From: Elusimicrobiota bacterium
GTDB taxonomy: Bacteria; Elusimicrobiota; Elusimicrobia; UBA1565; UBA9628
Direction: 5' to 3'
Assembly (NCBI GenBank): GCA_026388095.1
Contig: JAPLKL010000040.1
Location: forward strand, 62,001 to 126,000
DNA length: 64,000 nt
Position 1 is the stretch's first letter. Every line of letters starts with the position of its first letter. This document shows positions 1-8,209 of this stretch, piece after piece. Position numbers and translations under genes: made by a program. The notes beneath the pieces are model-generated. The model worked only from the letters and a program-made list of their open reading frames with translations. It was not told the origin of the DNA and did not search any database.

Positions 1-603
1 GAAGACACCCTCTCCGTTTGGGCCGCTCTCCAGGACACCCCTTGGCTCAAGAAGGTCCTCATCGGGTTCGGCTGCGTCAACTTCTTCCTCACGCCCATCC
101 TCGTGGTCCTGCCCCTCTACGTCAAGCTCAGCCTGGGCGGCAGCGCGACCTTGCTCGGAGTCCTGGAAGCCGCGATCTGGCTCGGCATACTCGCCGGGAC
201 CTTCGGCTCCAGATGGGTCTCCACCGCAGGGGGGGTGAGCGGCGTCATGCGCCTCGGCTCCGCCTGCATGCTGCTGCTCGGAGCCGCGCTCCTCCTGCCC
301 GGGATCTTCGTGCACCGGGGCCTCTTCTGCGCCGCTCTGCTGGCCGCCGGCGCCGCCGTGGGCGTCAACAACGTCAAGTTCGTCACCCTCTTCCAGGAGC
401 GCGTGCGGCCCGAGCTCAAGGGCCGCTTCTTCGCGCTCATGCAGGCCCTTCTGAGCTTCACCTTCCCCGCCGCGTTCTTCCTCTTCGGACTCCTCGCCGA
501 GCTCATGGCCCCGCCCAAGGTCTGCATCATCCAGGCCCTGGGCGTGCTGGCCCTCTCGGGATTCTTCCTGCGCCTCTCCCAGACCACGGAGGTAGGACCA
601 TGA
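1..603 (+). CDS. MFS-type transporter, C-terminal part (cut by window edge)
   Basis: The reading frame is open from base 1 to the stop at 601-603, so only about 200 C-terminal residues are present. They are strongly hydrophobic, with roughly five to six membrane spans (for example VLIGFGCVNFFLTPILVVL and LLGAALLLPGIFV), and Gly/Ala-rich helices typical of the second half of a major facilitator permease. A charged loop, FQERVRPELKGRFFA, lies before the last two helices, as in MFS proteins of the EntS/macrolide-exporter type. The substrate cannot be told. The stop overlaps the next start (ATGA), so the two genes are probably co-transcribed and coupled. The family call is by eye; another polytopic permease is possible. 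Confidence 0.7.
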   Translation, partial: EDTLSVWAALQDTPWLKKVLIGFGCVNFFLTPILVVLPLYVKLSLGGSATLLGVLEAAIWLGILAGTFGSRWVSTAGGVSGVMRLGSACMLLLGAALLLPGIFVHRGLFCAALLAAGAAVGVNNVKFVTLFQERVRPELKGRFFALMQALLSFTFPAAFFLFGLLAELMAPPKVCIIQALGVLALSGFFLRLSQTTEVGP

Positions 604-1742
604 CCAACAAGAAAGGATTCGAATGCCGCTTCGTCGAGCCGGACGACGCCTTCGACCTGATGCGCCTCTATCAGGGCTCCGTCCCCAGGATAAAATCCGA
701 CGCCATGTTCCTGGACCTGGCGCGCCTGCGCGCGTTGATCGAGACCCAGGGCAAGAATTGGGCCGTGGCCGCGGCCAAGGGCCAGCTCGTCGCCTTGGTG
801 GCTCTCCAGGTCGACGCGGAGAACCGCCTGGGGCGCGTGCGCCGCATGTACGCGGCCGGTCCTGAGACGGAGAGGCGCGAGGCCCTGTCGGCCGCGCTGT
901 CCTTCCTGATGGAGAAGATCGCGGCGGACGGCGCCACCGACATGGTCTATTCCACCACGCGGACCTTGACCCTCGAACAGCAGGACATCGCCCTGGAGCA
1001 GGGCTTCAAGGTCCTGGGCGTGTTCCCCAACGCGGTGTATGCCGACCCCCGGAGGCTCAACGGCCTGAGCGCCTGGTTCGCGCCGGATGTGCTGACCCAG
1101 CGCCGCCATGCGGACTTCTCCCTGCATCCCCTGGTGGAGCCGTTCTTCGAGATCGTGCGCAAGCAATGCGAGCTGCCCAAGCAGGGCACGGCCAAGGTCC
1201 CGGCTCCGCCCCCGGACCTGGAGCCGTGCCCGCCCCTGGAGATGATCGAGGCGCCCCGCTTCGTGGCCGAGCGTTACCGCCAGGTCAAGGCCCGCAAGAA
1301 CCTCTCGGTCAATTTCTTCCCCTTCGAGACGCCCAACATACTCTTCACCAGTCCCGACGGCAGAGTCGAGGTGTTCGTGCGGCTGGTCAAGGAGACGCGC
1401 TTCGCCTGCATCCTGGCCGAGCACCTCACCGCCAGCGTCGATGCCGTGCGCCTCTACCGCGAGGTGGCCCAGATGCTCTACGACCGCCGGGTCATCTACA
1501 TCGAGGTCATCAACGACGCGGCCGACGTCTCCGGCACCGAGTGCATCCTGCGTGCGGGCTTCGTGCCCTGCGGCTACATGCCCTGCCTCAAGCAGACGGG
1601 CGACAAGCGCCGCGACTACGTGGTCTTCGCCCGTTCCTATGAGTACTTCACCTACCCGAAGCTGAAGGTCAACTCGCTCTATCTGGACTACCTGCGGGAA
1701 TACTGCAAGGCCCGGGCGGCGATGTCCGCCCGCGACGCGTAG
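600..1742 (+). CDS. GNAT-like two-domain N-acetyltransferase
   Basis: This 380-residue soluble protein starts at the ATG that overlaps the preceding stop; longer in-frame starts would run through the permease gene. Residues about 6-160 resemble a GNAT fold: an N-terminal FECRFVEPDDAFDLMRLY strand-helix, a central WAVAAAKGQLVALVAL strand pair and a GFKVLGVFPNAVY strand near the end. Residues about 230-360 look like a second, degenerate copy (VEVFVRLVKETRFACILAEH, then ILRAGFVPCGYMPC). The acceptor substrate is unknown. Coupling to the permease suggests a shared pathway, for instance modification of a transported compound, but that is inference. Two strong hairpins follow the stop. Confidence 0.6.
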   Translation: MTNKKGFECRFVEPDDAFDLMRLYQGSVPRIKSDAMFLDLARLRALIETQGKNWAVAAAKGQLVALVALQVDAENRLGRVRRMYAAGPETERREALSAALSFLMEKIAADGATDMVYSTTRTLTLEQQDIALEQGFKVLGVFPNAVYADPRRLNGLSAWFAPDVLTQRRHADFSLHPLVEPFFEIVRKQCELPKQGTAKVPAPPPDLEPCPPLEMIEAPRFVAERYRQVKARKNLSVNFFPFETPNILFTSPDGRVEVFVRLVKETRFACILAEHLTASVDAVRLYREVAQMLYDRRVIYIEVINDAADVSGTECILRAGFVPCGYMPCLKQTGDKRRDYVVFARSYEYFTYPKLKVNSLYLDYLREYCKARAAMSARDA

Positions 1743-1745
1743 CGC

Positions 1746-1803
1746 GCTGACCGTCAACGCACTGCCTTAGGACGGTCAGCACCTGCGTGCTAACGCACGC
1801 AGG
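1746..1803. terminator. Two hairpins between convergent genes, likely bidirectional terminator
   Basis: A perfect 10-bp stem GCTGACCGTC/GACGGTCAGC (1746-1755 with 1771-1780, 15-nt loop) is followed by a perfect 9-bp stem CCTGCGTGC/GCACGCAGG (1782-1790 with 1795-1803, loop TAAC). The second stem covers the stop codon of the minus-strand gene. There is no clear U-tract on either strand, so termination strength is uncertain. Confidence 0.6.
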
Positions 1804-2974
1804 CCCTCTCGCCCTGGAGGATGAGCTCGCGGGCCTCGTCGACCCTGTCCCAGACGTTGCACATGAGCGCGCCCCGGACCCGGCCGTCCTTGAGGTAGTA
1901 GACCGTGCCCTTGCGGTCCTTCTCCTGCCACTCGCAGCGCGTCTCCAGGCTGGCGTCCACGTCGCCTACGGCCTCATAGCCGAAGTCGAAGAGGTCGGAG
2001 AAGAAGTAGGGCAGGTAACCGAAGCTCTCCCGGCCGCCCGCCATGTTGCGCCCGGCGCAGACCCCCTGGCTGCGGGCGTTGTCCCAGTGCTCCATGCGCA
2101 GGCGCCGCCCCAGCGCGGGGCAGGGGAACGCCGCCAGGTCGCCGGCCGCGTAGATCCCCGGCCGGGAGGTCTCCAGGAACCTGTCTACGAGCACGCCGTC
2201 GCGCGCGACCAGGCCGGCCTCGCGGGCCAGGGCGGTCCGCGGCGCGATGCCCACGCCGACGACGACCAGGTCCGAATCGATCTCGTGCCCGGCCCGGGTG
2301 CGCGTGCGCAGGCCCCGGCGCACGCTCTCTATGGAGACGGGCTCGTCGCCGCAGAGCACGTTGACGCCGCGGTCCCGATAGGTCTTCTGCACCGCGCGGC
2401 CCAGGCTTTCGGGGAGCACCCGGCTGCACAGGTAAGGCGATGGGAAGACCATGGTGACGTCCACCTTGTTCAAGGTCAGCGCGGCCGCGAGCTCGGAGCC
2501 GATGAACCCGCCGCCGATGACCACCGCCGACCGTCCGGGCGCCGCTTTCTCGCGCAGATAAAGATAGTCCTCCAGGGTACGGAAATAGCATACGCCTTCC
2601 AGGCCGCTGCCGGGGATGGGCAGGCGCCGGGGCGCGCCGCCCGCGGCCAGGAGCAGCCGTTCGTAGCCGATGCCCTGGCCTTGGGAGTCGATGAGCGTCT
2701 TGTGCCGGGCGTCGATGGCGAGGGCCCGGCGGCCCAGAGCCAGAGCGATGTCCCTCTGCGCGTAGAAGCCCTCGTCATGCAGGCTGATCTGCGCGACGGT
2801 CTTGGCCCCGGTCCAGAGCTTCTTGGACAGCGGTGGGCGGTCGTAAGGAAGCTGCCTCTCGGCGCCCATGAGCAGGACGGCGCCGCTGTGGTCGCGCTCG
2901 CGGATGGCCTGCGCCGCCGAGACCCCCGCCAGCCCCGCGCCCACGATCACGTAACGATAGGATCGAGTCGTCAT
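1790..2974 (-). CDS. FAD/NAD(P)-dependent oxidoreductase, ferredoxin (rubredoxin) reductase type
   Basis: This 394-residue cytosolic flavoprotein has two Rossmann nucleotide-binding motifs in the order expected for class I pyridine-nucleotide reductases: VIVGAGLAGVSAA near residue 9 for FAD and VVIGGGFIGSELAA in the middle for NAD(P)H. It also has the second FAD motif IYAAGDLA and the PPLSKK segment common in ferredoxin, putidaredoxin and rubredoxin reductases and in the AIF group. There is no CxxC redox pair as in thioredoxin reductase. It should pass electrons from NAD(P)H to a small iron-sulfur or rubredoxin partner, but none is encoded next to it. GGGAGG lies 5 nt before the ATG, so unlike many genes here it has a normal ribosome binding site. 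Confidence 0.85.
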   Translation of the reverse strand: MTTRSYRYVIVGAGLAGVSAAQAIRERDHSGAVLLMGAERQLPYDRPPLSKKLWTGAKTVAQISLHDEGFYAQRDIALALGRRALAIDARHKTLIDSQGQGIGYERLLLAAGGAPRRLPIPGSGLEGVCYFRTLEDYLYLREKAAPGRSAVVIGGGFIGSELAAALTLNKVDVTMVFPSPYLCSRVLPESLGRAVQKTYRDRGVNVLCGDEPVSIESVRRGLRTRTRAGHEIDSDLVVVGVGIAPRTALAREAGLVARDGVLVDRFLETSRPGIYAAGDLAAFPCPALGRRLRMEHWDNARSQGVCAGRNMAGGRESFGYLPYFFSDLFDFGYEAVGDVDASLETRCEWQEKDRKGTVYYLKDGRVRGALMCNVWDRVDEARELILQGERACVR

Positions 2975-3036
2975 GGCCGCCTCCCCGATACCATAGGATG
3001 GCGCCGGCGCGGCAAAATAATGTCAAATCCCCGAGG

Positions 3037-5100
3037 TCAGGGGATGACGAAGAGGTAGAGGGCGTCGGTGCCGGTCTCGCTGACGCGCTTGAAGTACTCC
3101 TTGTCGAACTTCCCGTCGGCGGTGGTCTCCACCAGGTGGCCCACGTTGTCCGTCGCGGAGATAAGCCAGGGCCCCCACCAGAGCGACGTGGCCACGGCAT
3201 GGGCTCCCTTGAGGGCGTAGAGACCGGCGGTGGCGCCGGCGGCTCCCTCGGCCACGGCCGCGCCGCCCTGGACCGCGGCCACGGCGTGGCCCAGGCCCAC
3301 GGTGGCCCAGAGGATCGGGTTGCACACGGACTCGCTGACGCTCTCCACCACGCCCATGGCGACACCGCCGGCGGTCAAGGCCGCGCCCTGCCAGCCCGGG
3401 GTCCCGGCGCCCTCATGGATGAGGCGCTTGCCGTAGGTGCTGGCGCCGTATTCGCCGCGCAGCACCGCCGCGGCCTCCTTGGCGTCGATGGGGGCGTCGA
3501 CGATCCGGCTGGCCTGCTCGGGGGAGATGGGGTAGGGCTGGCTGGCCACCGCGCGGCGGCGCTCCGCGCGGACCTTGGCGTAGAGCTCCTGCTTGGCGCC
3601 CGCGGTGAGCCGGTCGATGTGGCCTTGCTCGTCTATCAAGAGGTTCATGAGGGGGTTCTTGGCGTAGCTGCCGCCCGCTTCCAGGCTGTAGGTGTCCGAA
3701 CCCGAGGCCGCGGCCACGATGACCTGCGGGGCTCCCACCAGGCCGGTGTAGAGGGTCTGGGCGGTCTGGTCGCAGAACTTCAGCGTGTCGCCCAGGACCG
3801 GGGTCTCCATGACCGTGTCGCCGGTCCGCCCCAGCCAGGACTTGCCTTCCTTGGTGGTGACGGTCTTGATCGCCCGGGTGCCGCGGCTCTGCCAGCGGCC
3901 GTCGAGCCAGGAGCTTTCGGTCAAAGTGACTTCCTGGAGCTGATTCTGCCGCGCCCAGGGGCCCCAGCCCTTCTCCTCGGTGCGCGCCCGGCCGCCCCAC
4001 TCCAGGCGCCGGTCGTCGCCCGTGTACTGCCGCCAATAGCCCGGGTGGTCCTCCCGGGCCTGACCGTCGGCCGAGAGCTCGATGGGCCCCATCAGGATGA
4101 AGGACTCGGGGCCGGGCTTGCCGTCCGCGCTAATGCCGGGGAGGAACTGGCCCGCCAGTATCCTGCGGCTGTGGTCGCCGCGCTCGAAGATGAGCCGGAA
4201 ATGGTTGCGCCCGTCCATGCTGAGGTGGACGGCCACGGCGCCGGCGGGCCGGTACTCCGCGATGTCGCGCAGGAAATCGGCGAGCGCGGCGGTGCGCCTG
4301 CCGTCGGGCATCCCCAAAGCCGCCAGCGCTTCCCGGGCGATCTGCCGGCTCAGGTCCGTGCGGGACCGGGCGTCGCTCTGGCGCAGCAGGTCCGAGACCC
4401 CGGCCTCGAAGGAGGCGTCGGCGAGCTTGGCGATGCGGGGGCTGATGAAGACCGCGCTGTTCGCGGCGGCCGGGGCCTTCGCCGCGGAGGCTTTCTCGTC
4501 CCGCGCCGGAGACGGGACCGGGATGCGCAGGTCCGTGGCCTTGGCTTGCGGCTTGAAGGGGGCATTAGCGGAGGAGCCGGACCGGGAGCCGGTGTTCGTC
4601 GGGGCAGCGAAGGCGTTCTCGCGGCGCGCGGCCTGCTGGTCGAAGACCAGCGCCGCGGAGCCCGGATCCTTCGCGGCCAGAGGCAGCAAAGAGGCGGCTT
4701 GGTCCAGCCGGCCGGGCTGGGGGGAGGCGGACAGGAGCGCGGCCAGCCGGGAAGCGTCCGCCTTGCCGGTGCGGGCGCCGGTCAGTATCTCGCGGAGCTT
4801 ACGGGCTTCCTCGCTCAAGCCGGCCTGCTCGGCCGGGAGCATGGAGCCCGCGGCCAGCCGGGCTTCCACGACGCGGAGCCGCTCGTCGAGCTGCTCCCAG
4901 GAGGCGGCGGCCTGGCCTTCCAGGCGGGAGAGCACATCCTGGCGCAGGCCCTTAAGATCCAGCCAGGACTGCATCGCGGTGAACGTGGCGGCGGGCGGCA
5001 GCGCCACGGCCGCGGCAGCGGGCGAGACGGCGGCCCAGAATGCCCAGAAGACGAGCAGCGCCCGCGCCGTCCGGCTCCTGGGTCCTCTGGTCCCGCTCAT
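3037..5100 (-). CDS. Large exported protein, paralogue of 27583-29670, function unknown
   Basis: 687 residues beginning with a signal peptide (a basic N-terminus, then a hydrophobic stretch ending near SPAAAAVALPPA). Residues about 30-230 are Ala-rich and partly helical. From about residue 230 it aligns by eye with the protein at 27583-29670: shared blocks include FRLIFERGD, DHPGYWR, EKGWGPWA, SVSESVCNPILWA, LWWGPWLISATDNVGH and the C-terminal end GTDALYLFVIP against GTDAIYYFVIP. Several hydrophobic segments in the last 150 residues suggest membrane association. No catalytic motif is recognised. Upstream are GGCC-type boxes and a weak CACAAT -10 six bases before the ATG. Calling it an exported family member is secure; the function is not known. 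Confidence 0.75.
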   Translation of the reverse strand: MSGTRGPRSRTARALLVFWAFWAAVSPAAAAVALPPAATFTAMQSWLDLKGLRQDVLSRLEGQAAASWEQLDERLRVVEARLAAGSMLPAEQAGLSEEARKLREILTGARTGKADASRLAALLSASPQPGRLDQAASLLPLAAKDPGSAALVFDQQAARRENAFAAPTNTGSRSGSSANAPFKPQAKATDLRIPVPSPARDEKASAAKAPAAANSAVFISPRIAKLADASFEAGVSDLLRQSDARSRTDLSRQIAREALAALGMPDGRRTAALADFLRDIAEYRPAGAVAVHLSMDGRNHFRLIFERGDHSRRILAGQFLPGISADGKPGPESFILMGPIELSADGQAREDHPGYWRQYTGDDRRLEWGGRARTEEKGWGPWARQNQLQEVTLTESSWLDGRWQSRGTRAIKTVTTKEGKSWLGRTGDTVMETPVLGDTLKFCDQTAQTLYTGLVGAPQVIVAAASGSDTYSLEAGGSYAKNPLMNLLIDEQGHIDRLTAGAKQELYAKVRAERRRAVASQPYPISPEQASRIVDAPIDAKEAAAVLRGEYGASTYGKRLIHEGAGTPGWQGAALTAGGVAMGVVESVSESVCNPILWATVGLGHAVAAVQGGAAVAEGAAGATAGLYALKGAHAVATSLWWGPWLISATDNVGHLVETTADGKFDKEYFKRVSETGTDALYLFVIP

Positions 5101-5106
5101 GCCCCT

Positions 5107-5155
5107 ATTGTGAGGCGGAAAGGCCTAGTTCCGCAGTGGCCTAGGACCCAGGCCC
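5107..5155 (-). promoter_or_regulatory. Candidate leaderless promoter with GGCC boxes for 3037-5100
   Basis: On the minus strand, GGGCCTGGGTCC (5155-5144) sits 44-55 nt before the start, AGGCCTTTCCGCC lies at 5126-5114, and CACAAT (5112-5107) is 6 nt before the ATG. The hexamer departs from TANNNT at its first base, so this is weaker than the other promoters of this class. Confidence 0.4.
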
Positions 5156-5190
5156 TTCTGGGTCTTTAGACCTCCTGATTCCGACTTCCT

Positions 5191-5229
5191 GGGACCAAGA
5201 CCCCGATCGGACCCGGCAAAGGCTATAAT
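5191..5229 (+). promoter_or_regulatory. Leaderless promoter of the FGE-fold gene
   Basis: A consensus TATAAT at 5224-5229 is 9 nt before the ATG at 5239, so transcription should start at or within a few bases of the start codon. GGGACCAAG (5191-5199) occupies -48 to -40 from the start codon. No TTGACA-like -35 is present. Confidence 0.65.
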
Positions 5230-5238
5230 ACGGCGCGG

Positions 5239-6045
5239 ATGCCCAGGACTCTTTCCAAGGCTGTCATGGCTGCGGTCTTTCTGTCAGTCGGCGCCGGCTG
5301 GCTCTGGCACCGTCAGCCCCGCTGGGCCGGGACCCCAGGGCCGCGGCAGGCCGAAGTCGTGGTCGGAAAGGCCGGCATCGAGTGGGTGGCCATGCCGGGC
5401 GGAAGCTTCATGATGGGCGCCGACGACGCCGGCGCCGACGCCCAGCCGCCGCATCGGGTGGCCATCGCGCCCTTCCGGATCGCGAGGACGCTCGTCACCA
5501 ACCAGCAGTACCAGGCTTGCGTGGCAGCCGGAGCCTGCAAGGCTCCCGGCGATTGCGGCGAACGGTTCCAGGGGGACGACAGGCCCGTGGTGAACGTGGA
5601 CTGGGGCCAAGCCGAGGCCTTCTCGCGCTGGGCGGGGGGCAGGCTTCCCAGCGAGGCGGAATGGGAATACGCGTCACGCAGCGCGGGCCAAGACTGGAGG
5701 TTCCCGTGGGGCAACGAGGACGCGTCCTGCGAGAGGGCCGCGATCTCCGACTGCAACATAGACGTGACCCAGCCGGTGTGCCGGCGGCCGCGAGGGAACA
5801 CCGCGCAGGGGTTGTGCGACATGGCCGGCAACGCCTGGGAGTGGGTCCGGGACTGCTATCACGGCTCCTATCAGGGGGCGCCCACGGACGGCAGCGCGTG
5901 GGAGACCCCGGCGGTCGCCTTCCGGGTGCTGCGCGGCGGCTCCTGGTTCTCCGACGCCGCCCACGCGCGGTCGGCCCGCCGCAGCAGCCGCGCCTGGGCC
6001 TACCGGAACTGCCATCTGGGCTTCCGGCCGGCCCAGGATCGCTAG
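5239..6045 (+). CDS. FGE/SUMF1-fold protein lacking the catalytic cysteines
   Basis: 268 residues: an N-terminal hydrophobic anchor or signal (MAAVFLSVGAGWLW), then one formylglycine-generating-enzyme (FGE-sulfatase) domain. Diagnostic blocks are in order: MPGGSFMMG, PPHRVAIAPFRIARTLVTNQQY, RPVVNVDWGQAEAF, RLPSEAEWEYA, FPWGN, GLCDMAGNAWEWVRD, RVLRGGSW and HLGFRPA. In true FGEs a cysteine pair follows RGGSW; here that stretch is FSDAAHARSARRSSR with no Cys, so sulfatase activation is unlikely. Other Cys (CVAAGACKAPGDC, CERAAISDC, QPVCRR) may form disulfides, in keeping with export. Such non-catalytic members serve as structural, binding or pigment/peptide-modifying proteins. The stop overlaps the convergent lipoprotein gene. 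Confidence 0.8.
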   Translation: MPRTLSKAVMAAVFLSVGAGWLWHRQPRWAGTPGPRQAEVVVGKAGIEWVAMPGGSFMMGADDAGADAQPPHRVAIAPFRIARTLVTNQQYQACVAAGACKAPGDCGERFQGDDRPVVNVDWGQAEAFSRWAGGRLPSEAEWEYASRSAGQDWRFPWGNEDASCERAAISDCNIDVTQPVCRRPRGNTAQGLCDMAGNAWEWVRDCYHGSYQGAPTDGSAWETPAVAFRVLRGGSWFSDAAHARSARRSSRAWAYRNCHLGFRPAQDR

Positions 6046-7037
6046 AGCTTGCCCCAGCGGTGCTCCATGTCCTGCCTGACGTTGTCCTTGGTGATGAGCT
6101 TGACCGGCGTCAGCTGCACTCCCACCGCGACGCCGTCGTTGTCGAGGGTCGCGTCGACGGCGACGGGCTGCCGGCGGATCAGGCGCAGGGCCGCCTCGTA
6201 GGCGGCGCGGCCGATCTTGGCCGGCATCTTGTCGATATCGGCCGCGAGGCGGCCGGAGGCGACGGCTTCGCACGCGTCCCGGTCCGCATCCGCCCCCACC
6301 ACGAGGGCCGGCCGGGATAGATGGAGCGCCTCCGCGGCGTCCAAGGCTCCCATCGCCATCCCGCTGTTGTTGGCGAGTATCCCTTGGACGGCGTCCGGGT
6401 AGCGCGCATACGCCTCTCGCGCCGTGTCCCGCGCCAGGTCCCGCGACCAGCCCTGATGGGGTCGGCGCAGGAGGATGTTGATGCCCGGGTATCTCGCCAG
6501 GGCCTCGAGATTGCCCTGCGTGATGTCTTGGGCCACGGAGTTGCCGGTCGCGCCCTCCAGCAGGACGATGTTGCCTTTCCCTCCGAGCCTCTGCGCCAAG
6601 TACTCGGCCTGCAGCTGGCCCGCGCGCCGGCTGTCCGCGGTGACGTAGAGCCGCACGTAGACTCCCTTGGGAAGCCGGTCCATCGCGATGACCGGTATCC
6701 CGGCCGTGGTGACTTGCTGCACGAGCTCTCCGACCGTGGCCGTGTCGACCGCGTGCAGGATGAGCACGTCCACTCCTTGCGCGATGAGGCCTTCGACGTT
6801 CGCCTGTTCCCGGGCCGGGCTGTTCTCCGCCGAAGTCCAGATCAGCTCGACCCGGTCGGCCGCCTGCCGCTCGACCATCTCCTGCTGCATGAACGAATAG
6901 ACCGCCTCGTGCATGGTGGCCACGCTGACGCCGATCTTCGGGGTCTTGGCGGGAGCGCAGGCGCAGGCCGCCGACAGCAGGGCGCAGACCGCGGCGAGAG
7001 GCAGTGGGTGCCTGGTTCTCACGTCTTCACGATTCAT
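6042..7037 (-). CDS. Sugar-binding lipoprotein (periplasmic binding protein, RbsB/XylF type)
   Basis: 331 residues with a lipoprotein signal peptide ending LSAAC. The mature part is a periplasmic-binding-protein type 1 domain: KIGVSVATMHEAVYSFMQQ opens the first lobe, QGVDVLILHAVDTATVGELV and AGIPVIAMDRLP match the ribose/xylose-binding pattern, and ILANNSGMAMGALDAAE and VVGADADRDACEAVASG form the second lobe. These proteins deliver a sugar to an ABC permease or act as a chemosensory ligand binder; no permease or ATPase is encoded nearby. It lies directly downstream of the acetyltransferase gene (stop and start share TGAAATGA), so the two are an operon, possibly handling amino sugars. Its 3' end overlaps the FGE-fold gene by four bases. 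Confidence 0.85.
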   Translation of the reverse strand: MNREDVRTRHPLPLAAVCALLSAACACAPAKTPKIGVSVATMHEAVYSFMQQEMVERQAADRVELIWTSAENSPAREQANVEGLIAQGVDVLILHAVDTATVGELVQQVTTAGIPVIAMDRLPKGVYVRLYVTADSRRAGQLQAEYLAQRLGGKGNIVLLEGATGNSVAQDITQGNLEALARYPGINILLRRPHQGWSRDLARDTAREAYARYPDAVQGILANNSGMAMGALDAAEALHLSRPALVVGADADRDACEAVASGRLAADIDKMPAKIGRAAYEAALRLIRRQPVAVDATLDNDGVAVGVQLTPVKLITKDNVRQDMEHRWGKL

Positions 7038-7038
7038 T

Positions 7039-8172
7039 TCATACCTTGATGAATATCCGCTTGCGGTAGAGGAGCCACATCAAGAACCACCACAGGGCCA
7101 CATAAGAGGCGCCCCAGGCCGCGGAGGAGACCCGGTCGCCGAGCCAATGCGGGATCCAGCTCTGATAAAGGCTTTGATACAGATAAGTCTTGAGGCGGAT
7201 GGCGTGCCCCGGGCCGTCTGTCCAGCGGATCCAGACCACGGAATAGGACATGAGCCCCACGCCGACGTAGGCGGCGATGGCGTTGCTGCCGTAGACGATG
7301 AAAGGCTGGGCCCAGGCCCTGATGCCCCGGATATCGATGAGCCAGTAGAACAGCGCCAGGCCCAGGAAGGCCCAGCCCGAGGTGGCCAGGACGTAAGAGG
7401 GCGTCCAAAGATTCTTATTGAGCGGAAGTCCGCGCGCCCAGAGCAGGCCCGCCGCGAGCAGCAAAGACCCGGCTAGGGCCAGGGACCCCAGCTTGCGCGC
7501 AGCGCTGCGGCCCGGCTTGCGCAAGAGCTGCCCGCAGAGCACTCCGGAGAGGGTCGTGGCCAAAGCGCCCAGCGTGGAGAGCAGACCTTCCGGGTCGTGC
7601 CCCAGCCCGGTCTTGCGGTCGATCTCGTATAGCCAGGGCAGCATGAGCTTGCTGTCCACGCGGTCGACGACGTTCGCGAACCTTTCCAATGAGCCCAAGC
7701 GCAGGATGAGTGCGTAGGCGGCCAGCAGGCCCGCGGCCCACAGCGCCTGGCCCAGGGCCTCGGTCCGCAGGACGATGATGGAGGTGCAGAGGTAGCAGAA
7801 AGCGATGCGCTGCAGGACCCCGTAGAAGCGGAAATGCCCGAGGAAGGCGCCCCAGGCGAAGAGGGCCAGGAGCGCGTTGAGGGCCGAGAGCAGGAGGGTG
7901 CGCCGGATGATCGGAGCGATGGGCGGACCGTCCTGGGCGCGCTTGCCGAAACTGTAAGTCATGGCCACGCCCATGATGAACAGGAAGAAGGGGAAGATGA
8001 GGTCCGCGGCGGTGCAGCCGTTCCAGTCCGCGTGCGCCAGGGGGGGGAAGACATGGTCCCAGTCTCCCGCGTTGTTGACCAGGAACATGGCCGCGATGGT
8101 CGCGCCCCGGAAGGCGTCCAGAGACAGGAGGCGTCCGGGCTGGGCTGGCGCGGGGGAGGTCTGCCTGTCCAT
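7039..8172 (-). CDS. NagX/HGSNAT-type transmembrane acyltransferase (heparan-alpha-glucosaminide N-acetyltransferase family)
   Basis: 377 residues with about ten hydrophobic segments. It opens with RLLSLDAFRGATIAAMFLVN, the signature of the DUF5009/HGSNAT group, and contains CTAADLIFPFFLFIMGVAM with a following Arg-rich loop, also typical. Family members move acetyl groups across a membrane to glucosamine termini or are linked to N-acetylglucosamine use (NagX). Here the gene heads a two-gene operon with a sugar-binding lipoprotein, which supports an amino-sugar role. The start is set by TAGACT 6 nt upstream of the ATG, giving a leaderless message. It is divergent from the first potassium importer across only 37 bp. 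Confidence 0.8.
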   Translation of the reverse strand: MDRQTSPAPAQPGRLLSLDAFRGATIAAMFLVNNAGDWDHVFPPLAHADWNGCTAADLIFPFFLFIMGVAMTYSFGKRAQDGPPIAPIIRRTLLLSALNALLALFAWGAFLGHFRFYGVLQRIAFCYLCTSIIVLRTEALGQALWAAGLLAAYALILRLGSLERFANVVDRVDSKLMLPWLYEIDRKTGLGHDPEGLLSTLGALATTLSGVLCGQLLRKPGRSAARKLGSLALAGSLLLAAGLLWARGLPLNKNLWTPSYVLATSGWAFLGLALFYWLIDIRGIRAWAQPFIVYGSNAIAAYVGVGLMSYSVVWIRWTDGPGHAIRLKTYLYQSLYQSWIPHWLGDRVSSAAWGASYVALWWFLMWLLYRKRIFIKV

Positions 8173-8178
8173 GCCGAG

Positions 8179-8199
8179 AGTCTAACAATTTCATATAAT
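8179..8199. promoter_or_regulatory. Back-to-back divergent leaderless promoters in a 37-bp spacer
   Basis: Minus strand: TAGACT (8184-8179), 6 nt from the ATG at 8172. Plus strand: TATAAT (8194-8199), 10 nt from the GTG at 8210. The two -10 hexamers are 9 bp apart, so the RNA polymerase footprints overlap completely and the promoters cannot both be occupied at once. Confidence 0.7.
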
Positions 8200-8209
8200 C
8201 CCATGGCCC

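Noticed and set aside
18-599. In-frame N-terminal extension of the GNAT protein back to base 18
   Set aside because: The extension is Arg/Pro-rich shadow sequence of the permease; the ATG at 600 overlaps the permease stop.
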